A stretch of 64,000 nucleotides of DNA. Source: Solibacillus sp. FSL K6-1523 (GTDB taxonomy: Bacteria; Bacillota; Bacilli; Bacillales_A; Planococcaceae). Under the pieces are notes generated by a model. It was not told where the DNA came from and searched no databases. It saw only the letters and a program-made list of their open reading frames with translations. The position numbers and the translations under genes are program-made. Within the stretch, counting starts at the first letter, position 1, and every line of letters starts with the position of its first letter. Shown piece after piece: positions 39,588-48,467 of this stretch. Location: NCBI RefSeq assembly GCF_038005225.1, contig NZ_JBBOSU010000001.1, positions 2,220,001 to 2,284,000 on the forward strand. The letters run 5' to 3'.

Positions 39588-40223
39588 ATGGAATCAAAGA
39601 AACTACAAATCAAACAACCTAAATATCAAACAATTGCCGAAGATATCGCTTCCAAAATTGTCGAAAAAAAATATATCGTTGGTGAAAAAATTTATGCACG
39701 CTCGTCACTCGCATCCCAGTACGGTGTATCTGCAGAGACCGCTCGCCGTGCCATTGCCGTTTTGCAAGATTTAGAAATTGTAGAAGCAACAAAAGGGAGT
39801 GGCGTTATTATTACGTCGTATGAAAATGCCGCGAAATTTGTTCAACGGCTTGAAGGCGTTCAATCCATTTGGGAATTGCAATCGACGTTGCAACAAAGCA
39901 TCAACAAACAAATTAACGAATTAAATACTTTAAAAGAAACAACAAAAGAATTGATTAATCGAACGAACCGATTTCGCAACATTAATCCGTTCATCCCTTC
40001 CCAATTAGAAATTACGGAAAATTGCCCTTTCCTCAAAAAAAACATTGGGGAAATTAATTTTTGGCAAAATACAAGAGCAACAATTGTCGGTATTAGAAAA
40101 GGTGACGATTTAATTATGTCCCCTGGTCCCTATGCAACACTCGATGCAGGAAATGTAATTTACTTCATTGGTGATGATGAATCCTTGGCAAATGCTCAAC
40201 AATTTTTACAACTTCATCCATAG
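39588..40223 (+). CDS. BusR-like regulator (GntR winged helix plus RCK_C)
   Basis: A 211-aa protein. Residues about 8-75 form a GntR winged helix (TIAEDIASKIVEKKYIVG, then SLASQYGVSAETARRAI and EATKGSGVIIT). About 85-130 is a coiled coil (LQQSINKQINELNTLKETT). About 140-208 is an RCK_C/TrkA_C domain (ATIVGIRKGDDLIMSPGPYA, then LDAGNVIYFIGDDESL). This is the BusR architecture, a c-di-AMP-dependent repressor of glycine betaine importers in lactic streptococci. opuA genes follow immediately. AAAGAGG precedes the ATG. c-di-AMP binding is inferred. Confidence 0.85.
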   Translation: MESKKLQIKQPKYQTIAEDIASKIVEKKYIVGEKIYARSSLASQYGVSAETARRAIAVLQDLEIVEATKGSGVIITSYENAAKFVQRLEGVQSIWELQSTLQQSINKQINELNTLKETTKELINRTNRFRNINPFIPSQLEITENCPFLKKNIGEINFWQNTRATIVGIRKGDDLIMSPGPYATLDAGNVIYFIGDDESLANAQQFLQLHP

Positions 40224-40225
40224 CT

Positions 40226-40273
40226 AACAGTTGAAACAAGTAGGATTAACTACATTGTTTCAACTGTTTTTTT
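40226..40273 (+). terminator. Terminator after the BusR-like gene
   Basis: AACAGTTGAAACAA ... TTGTTTCAACTGTTTTTTT: 14-bp perfect stem and seven T. It separates the regulator transcript from opuA. Confidence 0.92.
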
Positions 40274-40423
40274 ATGCCATAAAAGCGCTTCCATAAAGCA
40301 GTGAGAATTCAAGCATAGCAAGGTATACACTCGATTTCTGAAGGCTTCCAATCATTCGGAAAAGTCTCCCACTAATTGAAATTTCACTTTATTTTGGATT
40401 GATTTAAAGTTTGAATCAATTAT

Positions 40424-40464
40424 TTGACAATAGTAACAACCTAGCGTTAACATTAGGTTGTTAC
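40424..40464 (+). promoter_or_regulatory. opuA promoter overlapped by an 11-bp dyad (candidate BusR operator)
   Basis: TTGACA at 40424-40429 is a perfect -35; TAACAT at 40448-40453 (18-bp spacing) is a fair -10. A perfect inverted repeat GTAACAACCTA-N10-TAGGTTGTTAC (40433-40464) covers the spacer and -10, where a bound repressor would block RNA polymerase. There is no T-run, so it is not a terminator. Assignment to the adjacent BusR-like protein is inference. Confidence 0.55.
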
Positions 40465-40491
40465 TTTATTCATAGCATAGTAATTTAACAT

Positions 40492-40599
40492 AATTCAGCG
40501 AGGATCAAGCCCGGTGGATGTCACAGTTTTTTTATTTAAGGGAGTTTTTCGAGCTCGCTCAAAAAAATCTGGACGCCATTACGCCGAGGCGCAATTGAT
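40492..40599 (-). repeat. Intergenic repeat family, copy D (inverted)
   Basis: Same elements as copy A in reverse: AATTGCGCCTCGGCGTAAT, GGCGTCCAGATTTTTTTGAGC, CTGTGACATCCACCGGGC and TTGATCCTCGCTGAATTA when read on the minus strand. It sits in the opuA leader between promoter and start codon, so it is transcribed with the operon. Confidence 0.75.
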
Positions 40600-40626
40600 C
40601 AGTAAAACGAAAGGTGAAGTGATGGC

Positions 40627-41826
40627 ATGGAAAAACTAAAGGTGGAAAATGTCACCAAGATTTTCGGCAAGCAGTCTGCTAACGCAATGAAGCTTGTCGA
40701 GAATAAAATGAGCAAAACAGAAATCCTGCAACAAACAGGAGCAACGGTCGGTGTATATGATGCATCCTTTACCGTAAATGAAGGAGAAATTTTCGTTATT
40801 ATGGGATTATCGGGCAGCGGGAAGTCTACGCTCATCCGCCTATTAAACCGTCTCATTGACCCGACTGGCGGGGAAATTTACATTGATGGAGAAAAAATAA
40901 CGCACCTTAAGAAAAACCAACTGCAACTTATCCGTCGCGAAAAAATGAGCATGGTTTTTCAAAATTTCGGCTTATTCCCTCACCGCACAATTTTGGATAA
41001 TACACAATACGGCTTAGAAGTGCGTGGCATTGCAAAGGAAGAAAGAAGATTGAAAGCAGAAAAGGCTTTAAAAAATGCAGGTTTACTTGATTATAAAGAT
41101 CAGTACCCGCACCAATTATCCGGCGGAATGCAGCAGCGCGTTGGTTTAGCAAGAGCGCTTGCTAATGATCCTGAAATATTACTTATGGATGAAGCTTTTT
41201 CTGCACTCGATCCATTAATTCGAAAAGAAATGCAAGACGAATTATTAGAACTTCAAGCAAATGTCCAAAAAACGATCATATTTATTACACATGATTTAAA
41301 TGAAGCACTTCGCATAGGCGATCGGATTGCGATTATGAAGGACGGGAAAATTATTCAAATCGGTACTGGGGAAGAAATTTTAACGAACCCTGCAAATGCA
41401 TATATCCGCACGTTTTTAGAGGATGTTGACCGATCTAAAGTATTAACTGCTGAACATGTGATGGTCCGTCCAATGACGATTAACGTTGAAAATGACGGTC
41501 CGAAAGTAGCGTTACAACGCATGCGCGAGGAAGAAATTAGTGTGCTTATCGCTGTTGACAAACAACGCCAATTTAAAGGGTATATTACAGCGAATGATGC
41601 ACTTAAAGCTTCGCAAAGTGGTGAGAAAACGATCCGTGAAATTGTTCAAACCGATATGCCTATCGTTGAACCTTCAACACTCATTCAAGACGTATTACCA
41701 ATTATATCGGATTGTCCAACACCGGTAGCAGTCGTAGATGAAGGAAAACTTCGCGGAATACTTATCCGTGGTGTCATTATTGAGTCACTTGCCTCTGCAA
41801 CTCAGGAGGTGGAAGATCATGAGTAA
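40627..41826 (+). CDS. opuAA: Glycine betaine ABC importer, ATPase (OpuAA)
   Basis: A 399-aa ATPase of the proline/glycine-betaine class: Walker [11 protein letters not shown], signature [15 protein letters not shown], Walker [14 protein letters not shown], and a C-terminal CBS pair (about 275-390), which senses ionic strength or c-di-AMP in OpuA-type importers. AAAGGTG precedes the ATG. First gene of the opuA operon; its end overlaps the permease gene. Confidence 0.94.
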   Translation: MEKLKVENVTKIFGKQSANAMKLVENKMSKTEILQQTGATVGVYDASFTVNEGEIFVIMGLSGSGKSTLIRLLNRLIDPTGGEIYIDGEKITHLKKNQLQLIRREKMSMVFQNFGLFPHRTILDNTQYGLEVRGIAKEERRLKAEKALKNAGLLDYKDQYPHQLSGGMQQRVGLARALANDPEILLMDEAFSALDPLIRKEMQDELLELQANVQKTIIFITHDLNEALRIGDRIAIMKDGKIIQIGTGEEILTNPANAYIRTFLEDVDRSKVLTAEHVMVRPMTINVENDGPKVALQRMREEEISVLIAVDKQRQFKGYITANDALKASQSGEKTIREIVQTDMPIVEPSTLIQDVLPIISDCPTPVAVVDEGKLRGILIRGVIIESLASATQEVEDHE

Positions 41827-42670
41827 TTTTCTAAATCAAATTCCTGCATTACCTGTTGGGGATGCAGTAGAAAAAGTAATGGATTTGTTTACAAATACAT
41901 TTTCAACTGTATTTAAGTTTATACAAACGGACGGAACCGCGTTAATGGATTCCGTTACAAATTTACTCATTTCAATCCCTCCGATTATTTTTATATTACT
42001 CGTTGCGATACTCGCATTTTTCGCTACTGGAAAGAAATTTGGTTTAGCAATCTTTTCAATAATCGGCTTACTGTTCATTTATAACCAACAGCTTTGGGAG
42101 CAATTAATGAACACTTTTACACTCGTATTATTCGCTAGTATCGTTGCGATTATTATTGGGATTCCTTTAGGGATTTTAATGTCTAAGAGCACACTTGCCG
42201 ACAATATTATTAAGCCTATTCTTGATTTTATGCAAACAATGCCTGGTTTCGTCTATTTAATTCCAGCTGTTGCATTTTTCGGGATTGGTGTTGTACCAGG
42301 TGTGTTTGCATCCGTAATCTTTGCTCTGCCCCCTACTGTTCGCTTTACGAATTTAGGTATTCGCCAAGTATCAAAGGAATTAGTAGAAGCAGCTGATTCA
42401 TACGGAAGTACGGGTCTTCAAAAGTTACTAAAAGTAGAGCTTCCAATTGCTAAATCTACCATCATGGCTGGGATCAACCAAACGGTATTGCTTTCATTAT
42501 CAATGGTCGTAATCGCTTCAATGATTGGAGCTCCTGGTTTAGGACGCGAAGTATTATCTGCTTTACAACGTGCTCAAGTCGGAAACGGCTTTGTCGCTGG
42601 AATTAGTTTAGTTATTTTTGCAATTATCGTTGACCGATTAACGCAAAGCTTAAATAAAAAATCAATATAG
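41819..42670 (+). CDS. opuAB: Glycine betaine ABC importer, permease (OpuAB)
   Basis: A 283-aa permease with six to seven helices and the EAA-type loop [43 protein letters not shown] is typical of the ProW/OpuAB family. The start at 41819 follows CAGGAGGTGG and overlaps opuAA by 8 bases; the longer frame from 41738 lies inside opuAA. Confidence 0.94.
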   Translation: MSNFLNQIPALPVGDAVEKVMDLFTNTFSTVFKFIQTDGTALMDSVTNLLISIPPIIFILLVAILAFFATGKKFGLAIFSIIGLLFIYNQQLWEQLMNTFTLVLFASIVAIIIGIPLGILMSKSTLADNIIKPILDFMQTMPGFVYLIPAVAFFGIGVVPGVFASVIFALPPTVRFTNLGIRQVSKELVEAADSYGSTGLQKLLKVELPIAKSTIMAGINQTVLLSLSMVVIASMIGAPGLGREVLSALQRAQVGNGFVAGISLVIFAIIVDRLTQSLNKKSI

Positions 42671-42686
42671 AATAGGAGAATGTTAG

Positions 42687-43559
42687 ATGAGAAAACGAAA
42701 CTATTTATTAAGTTCAATAGCAATTGGTGCGAGTCTTCTGCTTGCTGCTTGTGGAGGTGGTTCTTCTTCAGAAAAAGACGATTCACTTGGGAAAATTAAT
42801 CTTGCTTATGTAGAATGGGATACGGAAATCGCCTCAACTCATGTTGTAGGTCAAGTTTTAGAAGACATTGGCTACGATGTATCACTTACACCGCTTGATA
42901 ACGCGATTATGTGGGAGGCTGTTTCAAAAGGTGAAGCGGATGCAATGGTCGCTGGCTGGTTACCTGCTACCCATGCTGCGCAGTTAGAGAAGTACGGAGA
43001 TAATTTAGTAAATTTAGGTGAAAACTTATCTGGTGCAAAAATCGGATTAGTAGTACCTAGTTATATGGACGTGAATTCGATTGCAGACTTAAAAGATGAA
43101 GCGGGTTCTACAATTACAGGAATCGAGCCTGGTGCTGGTATTATGATGGCTACTGAAAAAGCACTAGAAGAGTATCCAAACTTGAATTCATGGTCATTAC
43201 TCCCTTCTTCATCAGGTGCTATGACAGTTGCTTTAAAACAAGCGATTGCCAATGAGGAAGATATTATCGTTACAGGCTGGTCACCACACTGGAAATTCGC
43301 TTCGTATGACTTAAAATACTTAGAAGATCCACAAGGTGTTTTTGGTGGCGAAGAGACGATTAATACGTTTGTGAGTACAAAATTAGAAGAAAAAGCTCCT
43401 GAAGCATATAAAGTACTCGATGCCTTCCACTGGACAGCAGATGATATGGAAAAAGTCATGTTAGAAATAAATGATGGGAAAAAACCGAAAGATGCTGCTG
43501 CTGATTGGATTAAAGAAAATCAAGATATTGTTAAACAATGGACAGCAGACGTAAAATAA
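42687..43559 (+). CDS. opuAC: Glycine betaine-binding lipoprotein (OpuAC)
   Basis: A 290-aa binding protein with lipoprotein signal ending LLLAAC (Cys21). LAYVEWDTEIASTHVVGQVL at the start of the mature part and VTGWSPHWKFASYDLKYLEDP carry the Trp residues expected for the aromatic box that holds betaine. It delivers substrate to OpuAB. A terminator follows 32 bases after the stop. Confidence 0.93.
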   Translation: MRKRNYLLSSIAIGASLLLAACGGGSSSEKDDSLGKINLAYVEWDTEIASTHVVGQVLEDIGYDVSLTPLDNAIMWEAVSKGEADAMVAGWLPATHAAQLEKYGDNLVNLGENLSGAKIGLVVPSYMDVNSIADLKDEAGSTITGIEPGAGIMMATEKALEEYPNLNSWSLLPSSSGAMTVALKQAIANEEDIIVTGWSPHWKFASYDLKYLEDPQGVFGGEETINTFVSTKLEEKAPEAYKVLDAFHWTADDMEKVMLEINDGKKPKDAAADWIKENQDIVKQWTADVK

Positions 43560-43590
43560 AACGTCCGTAATTTCTATTGTAAAAGAGTAA

Positions 43591-43627
43591 ATGCCAAGTA
43601 GATGAAGTAATCTACTTGGCATTTTTC
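43591..43627 (+). terminator. Terminator of the opuA operon
   Basis: ATGCCAAGTAGAT-GAAGTA-ATCTACTTGGCAT followed by TTTTC; a perfect 13-bp stem. Confidence 0.92.
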
Positions 43628-43645
43628 ATTTCATTAGCACTATTT

Positions 43646-44335
43646 TCATTCTTTTAACGCAATTTGCTTCAGCTGATCATCGTAATCTTTATATTGATTA
43701 TAGTATTTTAATATATCTTCAACATACGCATCACTATGATTATACTGATAAATTGCTTTTTTGAATTGTCCTTTATTAACACCTGCAATCGCTAAAAAAT
43801 TCGCTGCACTATAAACAGCGTCCTCAATATCGAATGGATCTGCTAGCCCATCCCCATTCGCATCAATGCCGTAGCCCCCATACTTTTTAATAACAGCAGG
43901 ATTGGTTTTATCCTTCTCGGGAATATCTCCTTGACCGAGCCCTTTGCATGATGGGTGTTTCCAACCAACGAATGTACATGGCATAAACTGTAGATGCCCT
44001 TCTGCCCCAACTGGAGACACAAGTGTTTTCATCGACGAAAAACGCGTTTCCACACGGTGATGGGCCGCCAGTAATGTCCACGGTACATTATATTTTTCTT
44101 CAGCTGCGACATAAATCGGTATGTATTCAATCGGAATAGATAAATCAAAATGCTCCTGAATTTGATGATACACGGACTTTTCGGTAAATTGATCCCCAAA
44201 TGGAAGTCCTTTAAATTGTTGCCACGTAAAATAAGTAAATACATAAAGCGTCAACGCAACCGGAATTAATAACACGATTAAAAATAGCTTCACTTTAGGT
44301 GAAAGGAATGGTTTTTTCTTTTTCTTAGCTGCCAT
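43646..44335 (-). CDS. Membrane-anchored lytic transglycosylase-like protein
   Basis: A 229-aa protein: Lys-rich start (MAAKKKKKPF), one membrane helix at about 15-38, then a lysozyme-like domain. That domain holds AAHHRVETRFSS, with a catalytic Glu candidate, followed by SPVGAEGHLQFMPCTFVGWKHP, GYGIDANGDGLADPFDIEDAVYSAANFL and AIYQYNHSDAYVEDIL, the pattern of MltB/CwlT-type transglycosylases. It probably cleaves peptidoglycan at the outer face of the membrane. GGTGG is a modest ribosome binding site for 44335. Confidence 0.82.
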   Translation of the reverse strand: MAAKKKKKPFLSPKVKLFLIVLLIPVALTLYVFTYFTWQQFKGLPFGDQFTEKSVYHQIQEHFDLSIPIEYIPIYVAAEEKYNVPWTLLAAHHRVETRFSSMKTLVSPVGAEGHLQFMPCTFVGWKHPSCKGLGQGDIPEKDKTNPAVIKKYGGYGIDANGDGLADPFDIEDAVYSAANFLAIAGVNKGQFKKAIYQYNHSDAYVEDILKYYNQYKDYDDQLKQIALKE

Positions 44336-44380
44336 AATTGCCACCAATCTTCTTCTAGTTATGTAATGAATTGTTGTAAT

Positions 44381-44627
44381 CAATTACACCGAGGTGTAAT
44401 TGCGTCCAGATTTTTTCGAGGGCCCACACAAGACGTGGGTCAGTCAGCCGTTGTCACACGATGTGACGTCTTTAGGCTGACTTCCTCTTTTAAAAACCTC
44501 TCTTAAAAATCTGTGACATCCGCTGGGGTTTGGGTCAACACGACGTTGGTCACTTAGGCGTTGCCACACGATGCTGCGTTCTTAGCCTAGGTTCCCCTAC
44601 CTCAAGCCGGGATTGCTGAATCAAGTT
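44381..44627 (+). repeat. Intergenic repeat family, copy E (long form)
   Basis: The longest copy. It begins with a perfect palindrome AATTACACC-GA-GGTGTAATT, then GCGTCCAGATTTTTTCGAG, a first GTCAGTCAGCCGTTGTCACA module, TCTTAAAAATCTGTGACATC, a second GGTCACTTAGGCGTTGCCAC module, and ends GCTGAATCAAGTT. The two inner modules are related to each other and to copy C. Lies between the transglycosylase and mscL genes, which diverge. Confidence 0.8.
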
Positions 44628-44680
44628 AAAAAACGAATTACTCTATTCTATTATAAGGCTTATGCCAACTTTTTTCATAG

Positions 44681-44709
44681 TTGAAAATCATTTCTACAAT
44701 TGGTATAGT
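44681..44709 (+). promoter_or_regulatory. Sigma-A promoter of mscL
   Basis: TTGAAA, 17-bp spacer, TATAGT; each hexamer has one mismatch to consensus, and the -10 ends 42 bases before the mscL start codon. Confidence 0.65.
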
Positions 44710-44751
44710 AGATAGTTATAAAGAAATGTACGAGAATTTGGAGTGAAACAT

Positions 44752-45144
44752 ATGTGGAAAGATTTTAAAGCATTTGCGATGCGCGGGAATGTGATGGATT
44801 TAGCCGTTGCAGTAGTAATTGGTGCGGCGTTCGGTAAAATTGTTGATTCTTTAGTAAAAAATATCATTATGCCCATCGTTGGGATATTAACAGGTGGCAT
44901 TGACCTTACGGATAAATGGAAATTTGGTAGAGGTGATGCACAAGTGGCACTCGGCGTATTCGTCCAGTCGATTATTGATTTCTTAATTATCGCTTTTGCT
45001 ATTTTTATCGTTTTACGAATTATTGCGAAGTTGAATCATAAAAAAGAAGCGGCAGTTGCAGAAGCTCCGGCACCTCCAGTAGATCCAAAAGAAGAATTAT
45101 TAAAAGAAATTCGCGATTTATTGAAGAAAGAACAAGCTGAGTAA
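44752..45144 (+). CDS. mscL: Large-conductance mechanosensitive channel
   Basis: A 130-aa MscL, normal length. N-terminal [20 protein letters not shown] is the amphipathic helix plus pore-lining TM1; TM2 is [20 protein letters not shown]; the C-terminus is a charged helix. It opens under membrane tension after hypo-osmotic shock. The start at 44752 follows GGAG by 8 bases. Neighbours are osmolyte importers, a consistent theme. Confidence 0.95.
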   Translation: MWKDFKAFAMRGNVMDLAVAVVIGAAFGKIVDSLVKNIIMPIVGILTGGIDLTDKWKFGRGDAQVALGVFVQSIIDFLIIAFAIFIVLRIIAKLNHKKEAAVAEAPAPPVDPKEELLKEIRDLLKKEQAE

Positions 45145-45150
45145 TAGTTA

Positions 45151-45187
45151 AAAAAGCTATTTTGATTTCGGTCAAAATAGCTTTTTG
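45151..45187 (+). terminator. Terminator after mscL
   Basis: AAAAAGCTATTTTGA-TTTCGG-TCAAAATAGCTTTTT; a perfect stem with T-run, probably active on both strands (the HAD gene is convergent). Confidence 0.92.
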
Positions 45188-45230
45188 TATGGAGTTTTCA
45201 ATTAGCATATCGGAAAAATTAATTTATCCA

Positions 45231-45896
45231 TCACTTTTGAATTTTTATCTCCTCTTTTATAATAGGAAGAACTGCCGAAAATTGATCGACAACAAAATCA
45301 GCTGTCTCCAACTCCTGCTGCTGTGCAAAATCAAAACGCACGCCGATGGATTGTAAATTATTATCTTTAGCCGCTTGAAAATCCGATAAGCGGTCTCCAA
45401 TAACATAGCCGCGTACTAACTTATTTTCCTCGATAACTTTATGTACAAGCAGTGATTTATCACGTGAAGCTATTTGTTCGATGCTGTAAACCTTTTTAAT
45501 CCAGCGATCAAGCCCATAATGCGTCACAATCGCTTGTAAATAGGCAGGCTGCCCATTGCTTGCAATAAAAATTGGCAAGTCTTCTGAAAGCTGCTGGAGC
45601 GTTTCTGTAACCCCTTCATATAAGCCACCTCGCCCTGCTTCAATTTGCTGTACCAAAAACTGTTGGAACCATTCATTGCTGCGCTCTCTTATGACAAATG
45701 AATGTTGTGGACAAAGCGTTTCCCACACAACCGCTAACGGTACACCCATAATTTCCTTATATTTTTCGATGGGTGTTGAATCCACCCACAACGATTCAGC
45801 ACGCAATTTTTCAAATGTTTGTTCGAGTGCCCCTTCTAAAATAAGATGCGTTTGAAATAATGTGCCGTCCATATCAAAAATAATTGCATTTTGCAT
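45231..45896 (-). CDS. HAD-superfamily hydrolase (phosphoglycolate phosphatase-like)
   Basis: A 221-aa HAD subfamily IA phosphatase: motif I IIFDMDGTLFQT, motif II IFIASNGQP, Lys of motif III in SRDKSLLVHK, motif IV VIGDRLSDFQAAKDN. The cap domain lies between motifs I and II. Substrate not identifiable. Start follows GGGGAGG. Confidence 0.88.
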   Translation of the reverse strand: MQNAIIFDMDGTLFQTHLILEGALEQTFEKLRAESLWVDSTPIEKYKEIMGVPLAVVWETLCPQHSFVIRERSNEWFQQFLVQQIEAGRGGLYEGVTETLQQLSEDLPIFIASNGQPAYLQAIVTHYGLDRWIKKVYSIEQIASRDKSLLVHKVIEENKLVRGYVIGDRLSDFQAAKDNNLQSIGVRFDFAQQQELETADFVVDQFSAVLPIIKEEIKIQK

Positions 45897-46091
45897 AACG
45901 TTTACCTCCCCTTTTTTATATTGGACGTTTCCTTTTCCATGGAAGTTCCTGGATGAATAAATTCACTAATTATTCAAATATATCGAAACACCTTCATTGC
46001 TTTTATAAACTGGATAATATATCCTAGTATGTAAGCATTCTACTAAAGTCGAATGTTTTCTTCACAAATATAAACTAGAGGTGAGAATAAC

Positions 46092-46286
46092 ATGGCAAAA
46101 AAAATCAAAAAAAACAAAGTAGAAGAAGTTGTACTAGAAAAGAAAGCAAAGAAAAAAGCTGACAAAAAGAAACTTGAGAAAAAGTTAGAAAAGAAAAAAG
46201 CTGAGAAGAAATTAGAAAAGAAAAAAGTTACGAAACTAGTAGCGAAGAAAAAAGCGAAAAAGAAAAGTGACAAAAAAGCTGCTTAA
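46092..46286 (+). CDS. 64-aa extremely lysine-rich basic protein
   Basis: MAKKIKKNKVEEVVLEKKAK, then KKLEKKLEKKKAEKKLEKK, ending in KKSDKKAA; more than half of the residues are Lys, in heptad-like KKLEKK units, like the tails of histone H1 or other nucleoid-binding proteins. Gene status is supported by GAGGTGAG 8 bases before ATG and by a strong terminator 70 bases downstream. It may bind DNA or RNA, or be a low-complexity charged helix. No family assigned. Confidence 0.7.
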   Translation: MAKKIKKNKVEEVVLEKKAKKKADKKKLEKKLEKKKAEKKLEKKKVTKLVAKKKAKKKSDKKAA

Positions 46287-46355
46287 TTCACATTAAATTC
46301 TAACCGAATTCATATGACAGACAGAGTATTATCTTAATATTAATGAAATTTCCCT

Positions 46356-46417
46356 AAGGGAGGACTCTTTTGTAAATGGTTAGTATTCTACATTTTACAA
46401 AAGTCCTCCCTTTTTTA
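46356..46417 (+). terminator. Long terminator after the Lys-rich gene
   Basis: AAGGGAGGACTCTTTTGTAAATG ... CATTTTACAAAAGTCCTCCCTT with TTTTTT after it; one bulge in a stem of over 20 bp. The rest of 46287-46683 holds the opuC promoter region, where no clear hexamers were assigned. Confidence 0.9.
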
Positions 46418-46683
46418 TTTTCAGAAATTTCTACAAAGTAAAAAATAGCTAAATATTTAGCCTGAACTCTTCATGAATCGGATATTCCTCACTCTGCTAT
46501 TATCTCGAGATTCGACTTTTTGAGTCAATATTCTACCAATAAATAGGTGTTTAAATATGCATTTAATGAAGATTAATTGTCATTTTTCAGAATAATAAGG
46601 TATTATAAAAGAACACTTTATAGTTTTTCGAATTTTGGATAAGTTATAAAGAGAACGTCAATTCACACAAGGAGATGAAGAAT

Positions 46684-47823
46684 ATGCTACATATTGAAAA
46701 GTTAAGGAAAGTTTATCGCGGTGGAAAAGTCGCCGTCGATGATTTAACACTCGACATTCAAAAAGGAGAATTCATCGCCTTCATAGGTACAAGTGGTAGC
46801 GGGAAAACAACCGCACTTCGCATGCTAAATCGCATGGTTGAACCAACAAGTGGGACCGTAACAATCAACGGCAAAGATATGATGAAGATCAATCCCGTTA
46901 CACTGAGACGTAGTATTGGTTATGTGATTCAACAAATCGGTTTAATGCCGCATATGACCATCCGAGATAATATCACGCTCGTTCCTCGTTTACTTCAATG
47001 GCAAAAAGACAAGTCTGAAGCTACGGCAAAACATTTAATTTCATTAGTAAACTTGCCAGAAGCCTATTTAGATTACTACCCCTCTCAATTATCTGGTGGT
47101 CAGCAGCAGCGGATTGGTGTTATCCGTGCATTAGCCGCCGAACAAGATATCATTTTAATGGACGAGCCTTTTGGAGCACTTGACCCCATTACGCGCGATA
47201 CATTACAAGATTTAATTAAAGAACTGCAAAAAAACTTAAATAAAACAATTATTTTCGTTACGCATGATATGGACGAAGCGATTAAATTAGCGGATAAAAT
47301 TGCGATTATGCATGATGGAAAGCTCATTCAATTCGATACGCCAGATAATATTTTAGCCAATCCCATCAATGATTTTGTCAAGGAATTTATCGGCTCTCAC
47401 CGTCTCATTCAGCAAAAACCAAACTTTAAAACAGTGGATGAAGTAATGATTAAAGCCATTTCAATTACGATTGAGCGCAGTTTGGATGAAGCCATTCGAT
47501 TAATGGTCAAATCCCGTGTCGATACGTTATTTGTGACAGATGGCAACAATCGCTTGCTCGGTTATTTAAACGTAGAAAGCTTAACAGGTGATGCAAGGTC
47601 GAAAAAAAGCGTGTCGGAAGTTTATATTAAAGACATTGTTTATATGAAGACCGGCTCTAAATTACAAGATTCGGTTCGCCGTATTTTAAAGCGTAATTTA
47701 AATAATATTCCCGTAGTCGATGATAATAACCGTTTAATCGGGCTTATTACACGTGCGAACATTGTAGATATCGTTTATGAAACAATTTGGGGCGATGAAG
47801 AACAGGAGTTGAAGAACTCATGA
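46684..47823 (+). CDS. opuCA: Osmoprotectant ABC importer, ATPase (OpuCA)
   Basis: A 379-aa ATPase of the OpuBA/OpuCA class: Walker A GTSGSGKTT, signature LSGGQQQRIGVIRAL, Walker B IILMDEPFGALDP and a C-terminal CBS pair (about 255-370; IPVVDDNNRLIGLITRANIV). AAGGAG lies 9 bases before ATG 46684; the ATG at 46675 touches the ribosome binding site. First gene of the four-gene opuC operon for carnitine, choline, betaine or similar solutes. Confidence 0.93.
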   Translation: MLHIEKLRKVYRGGKVAVDDLTLDIQKGEFIAFIGTSGSGKTTALRMLNRMVEPTSGTVTINGKDMMKINPVTLRRSIGYVIQQIGLMPHMTIRDNITLVPRLLQWQKDKSEATAKHLISLVNLPEAYLDYYPSQLSGGQQQRIGVIRALAAEQDIILMDEPFGALDPITRDTLQDLIKELQKNLNKTIIFVTHDMDEAIKLADKIAIMHDGKLIQFDTPDNILANPINDFVKEFIGSHRLIQQKPNFKTVDEVMIKAISITIERSLDEAIRLMVKSRVDTLFVTDGNNRLLGYLNVESLTGDARSKKSVSEVYIKDIVYMKTGSKLQDSVRRILKRNLNNIPVVDDNNRLIGLITRANIVDIVYETIWGDEEQELKNS

Positions 47824-48467
47824 TTAGTTTCTTCACAGAAAATGCTTCGGAACTTTTATTTAAGACGTGGGAACATCTTTATATTTCATTCATTGCCTTA
47901 TTGTTCGGTACACTTATTGCCGTTCCTTTAGGTGTCCTGTTATCCAAAACAAAAAAGGTTACAAAAATCGTACTCACGATTACAAGCATGCTGCAAACAG
48001 TTCCTTCCCTCGCACTGCTCGCCATTATGATCCCGTTTTTAGGTATTGGGAAAGTACCTGCCATTGTTGCATTGTGTATATACTCCCTCCTACCTATTTT
48101 AAATAACACCTTTACAGGCATGCAGTCCGTCAACGAAAGTGTCAAGGCTGCTGGGAAAGCGATGGGGATGACACCTGCTCAATCGCTTCGTATGATTGAG
48201 CTGCCACTAGCAATGCCCGTCATTATGTCTGGTATTCGGCTGTCTGCGGTGTATGTCATTTCTTGGGCAACACTCGCCTCTTATATTGGTGCTGGTGGTT
48301 TAGGGGACTATATTTTTAATGGATTAAATTTATTTAAAATCGACCTCATTGTTGGTGGTGCGATTGTCGTAACACTATTAGCACTCGTGATTGATTTCAT
48401 TTTAAGCCGTATCGAACGCAATATGATTCCAAAAGGGCTTCGTATACAAGGAGGACGATCATCATGA
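47820..48467 (+). CDS. opuCB: Osmoprotectant ABC importer, permease 1 (OpuCB)
   Basis: A 215-aa permease with about five helices and the EAA loop AAGKAMGMTPAQSLRMIELPLA; MLQTVPSLALLAIMIPFLGIG is typical of the family. The ATG overlaps the opuCA stop by 4 bases. Confidence 0.93.
   Translation: MISFFTENASELLFKTWEHLYISFIALLFGTLIAVPLGVLLSKTKKVTKIVLTITSMLQTVPSLALLAIMIPFLGIGKVPAIVALCIYSLLPILNNTFTGMQSVNESVKAAGKAMGMTPAQSLRMIELPLAMPVIMSGIRLSAVYVISWATLASYIGAGGLGDYIFNGLNLFKIDLIVGGAIVVTLLALVIDFILSRIERNMIPKGLRIQGGRSS

Noticed and set aside
40433-40464. Inverted repeat in front of opuA read as a terminator
   Set aside because: There is no proper T-run, the regulator gene already has a strong terminator at 40226-40273, and the dyad overlaps -35/-10 hexamers.
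32491-44627. Dispersed repeats read as a CRISPR array
   Set aside because: Copies are kilobases apart, differ in length and orientation, and have no regular spacers.
46043-46273. Phe-rich minus-strand frame opposite the Lys-rich gene
   Set aside because: Direct antisense of AAA/AAG codons (TTT/CTT); no ribosome binding site and an implausible product.
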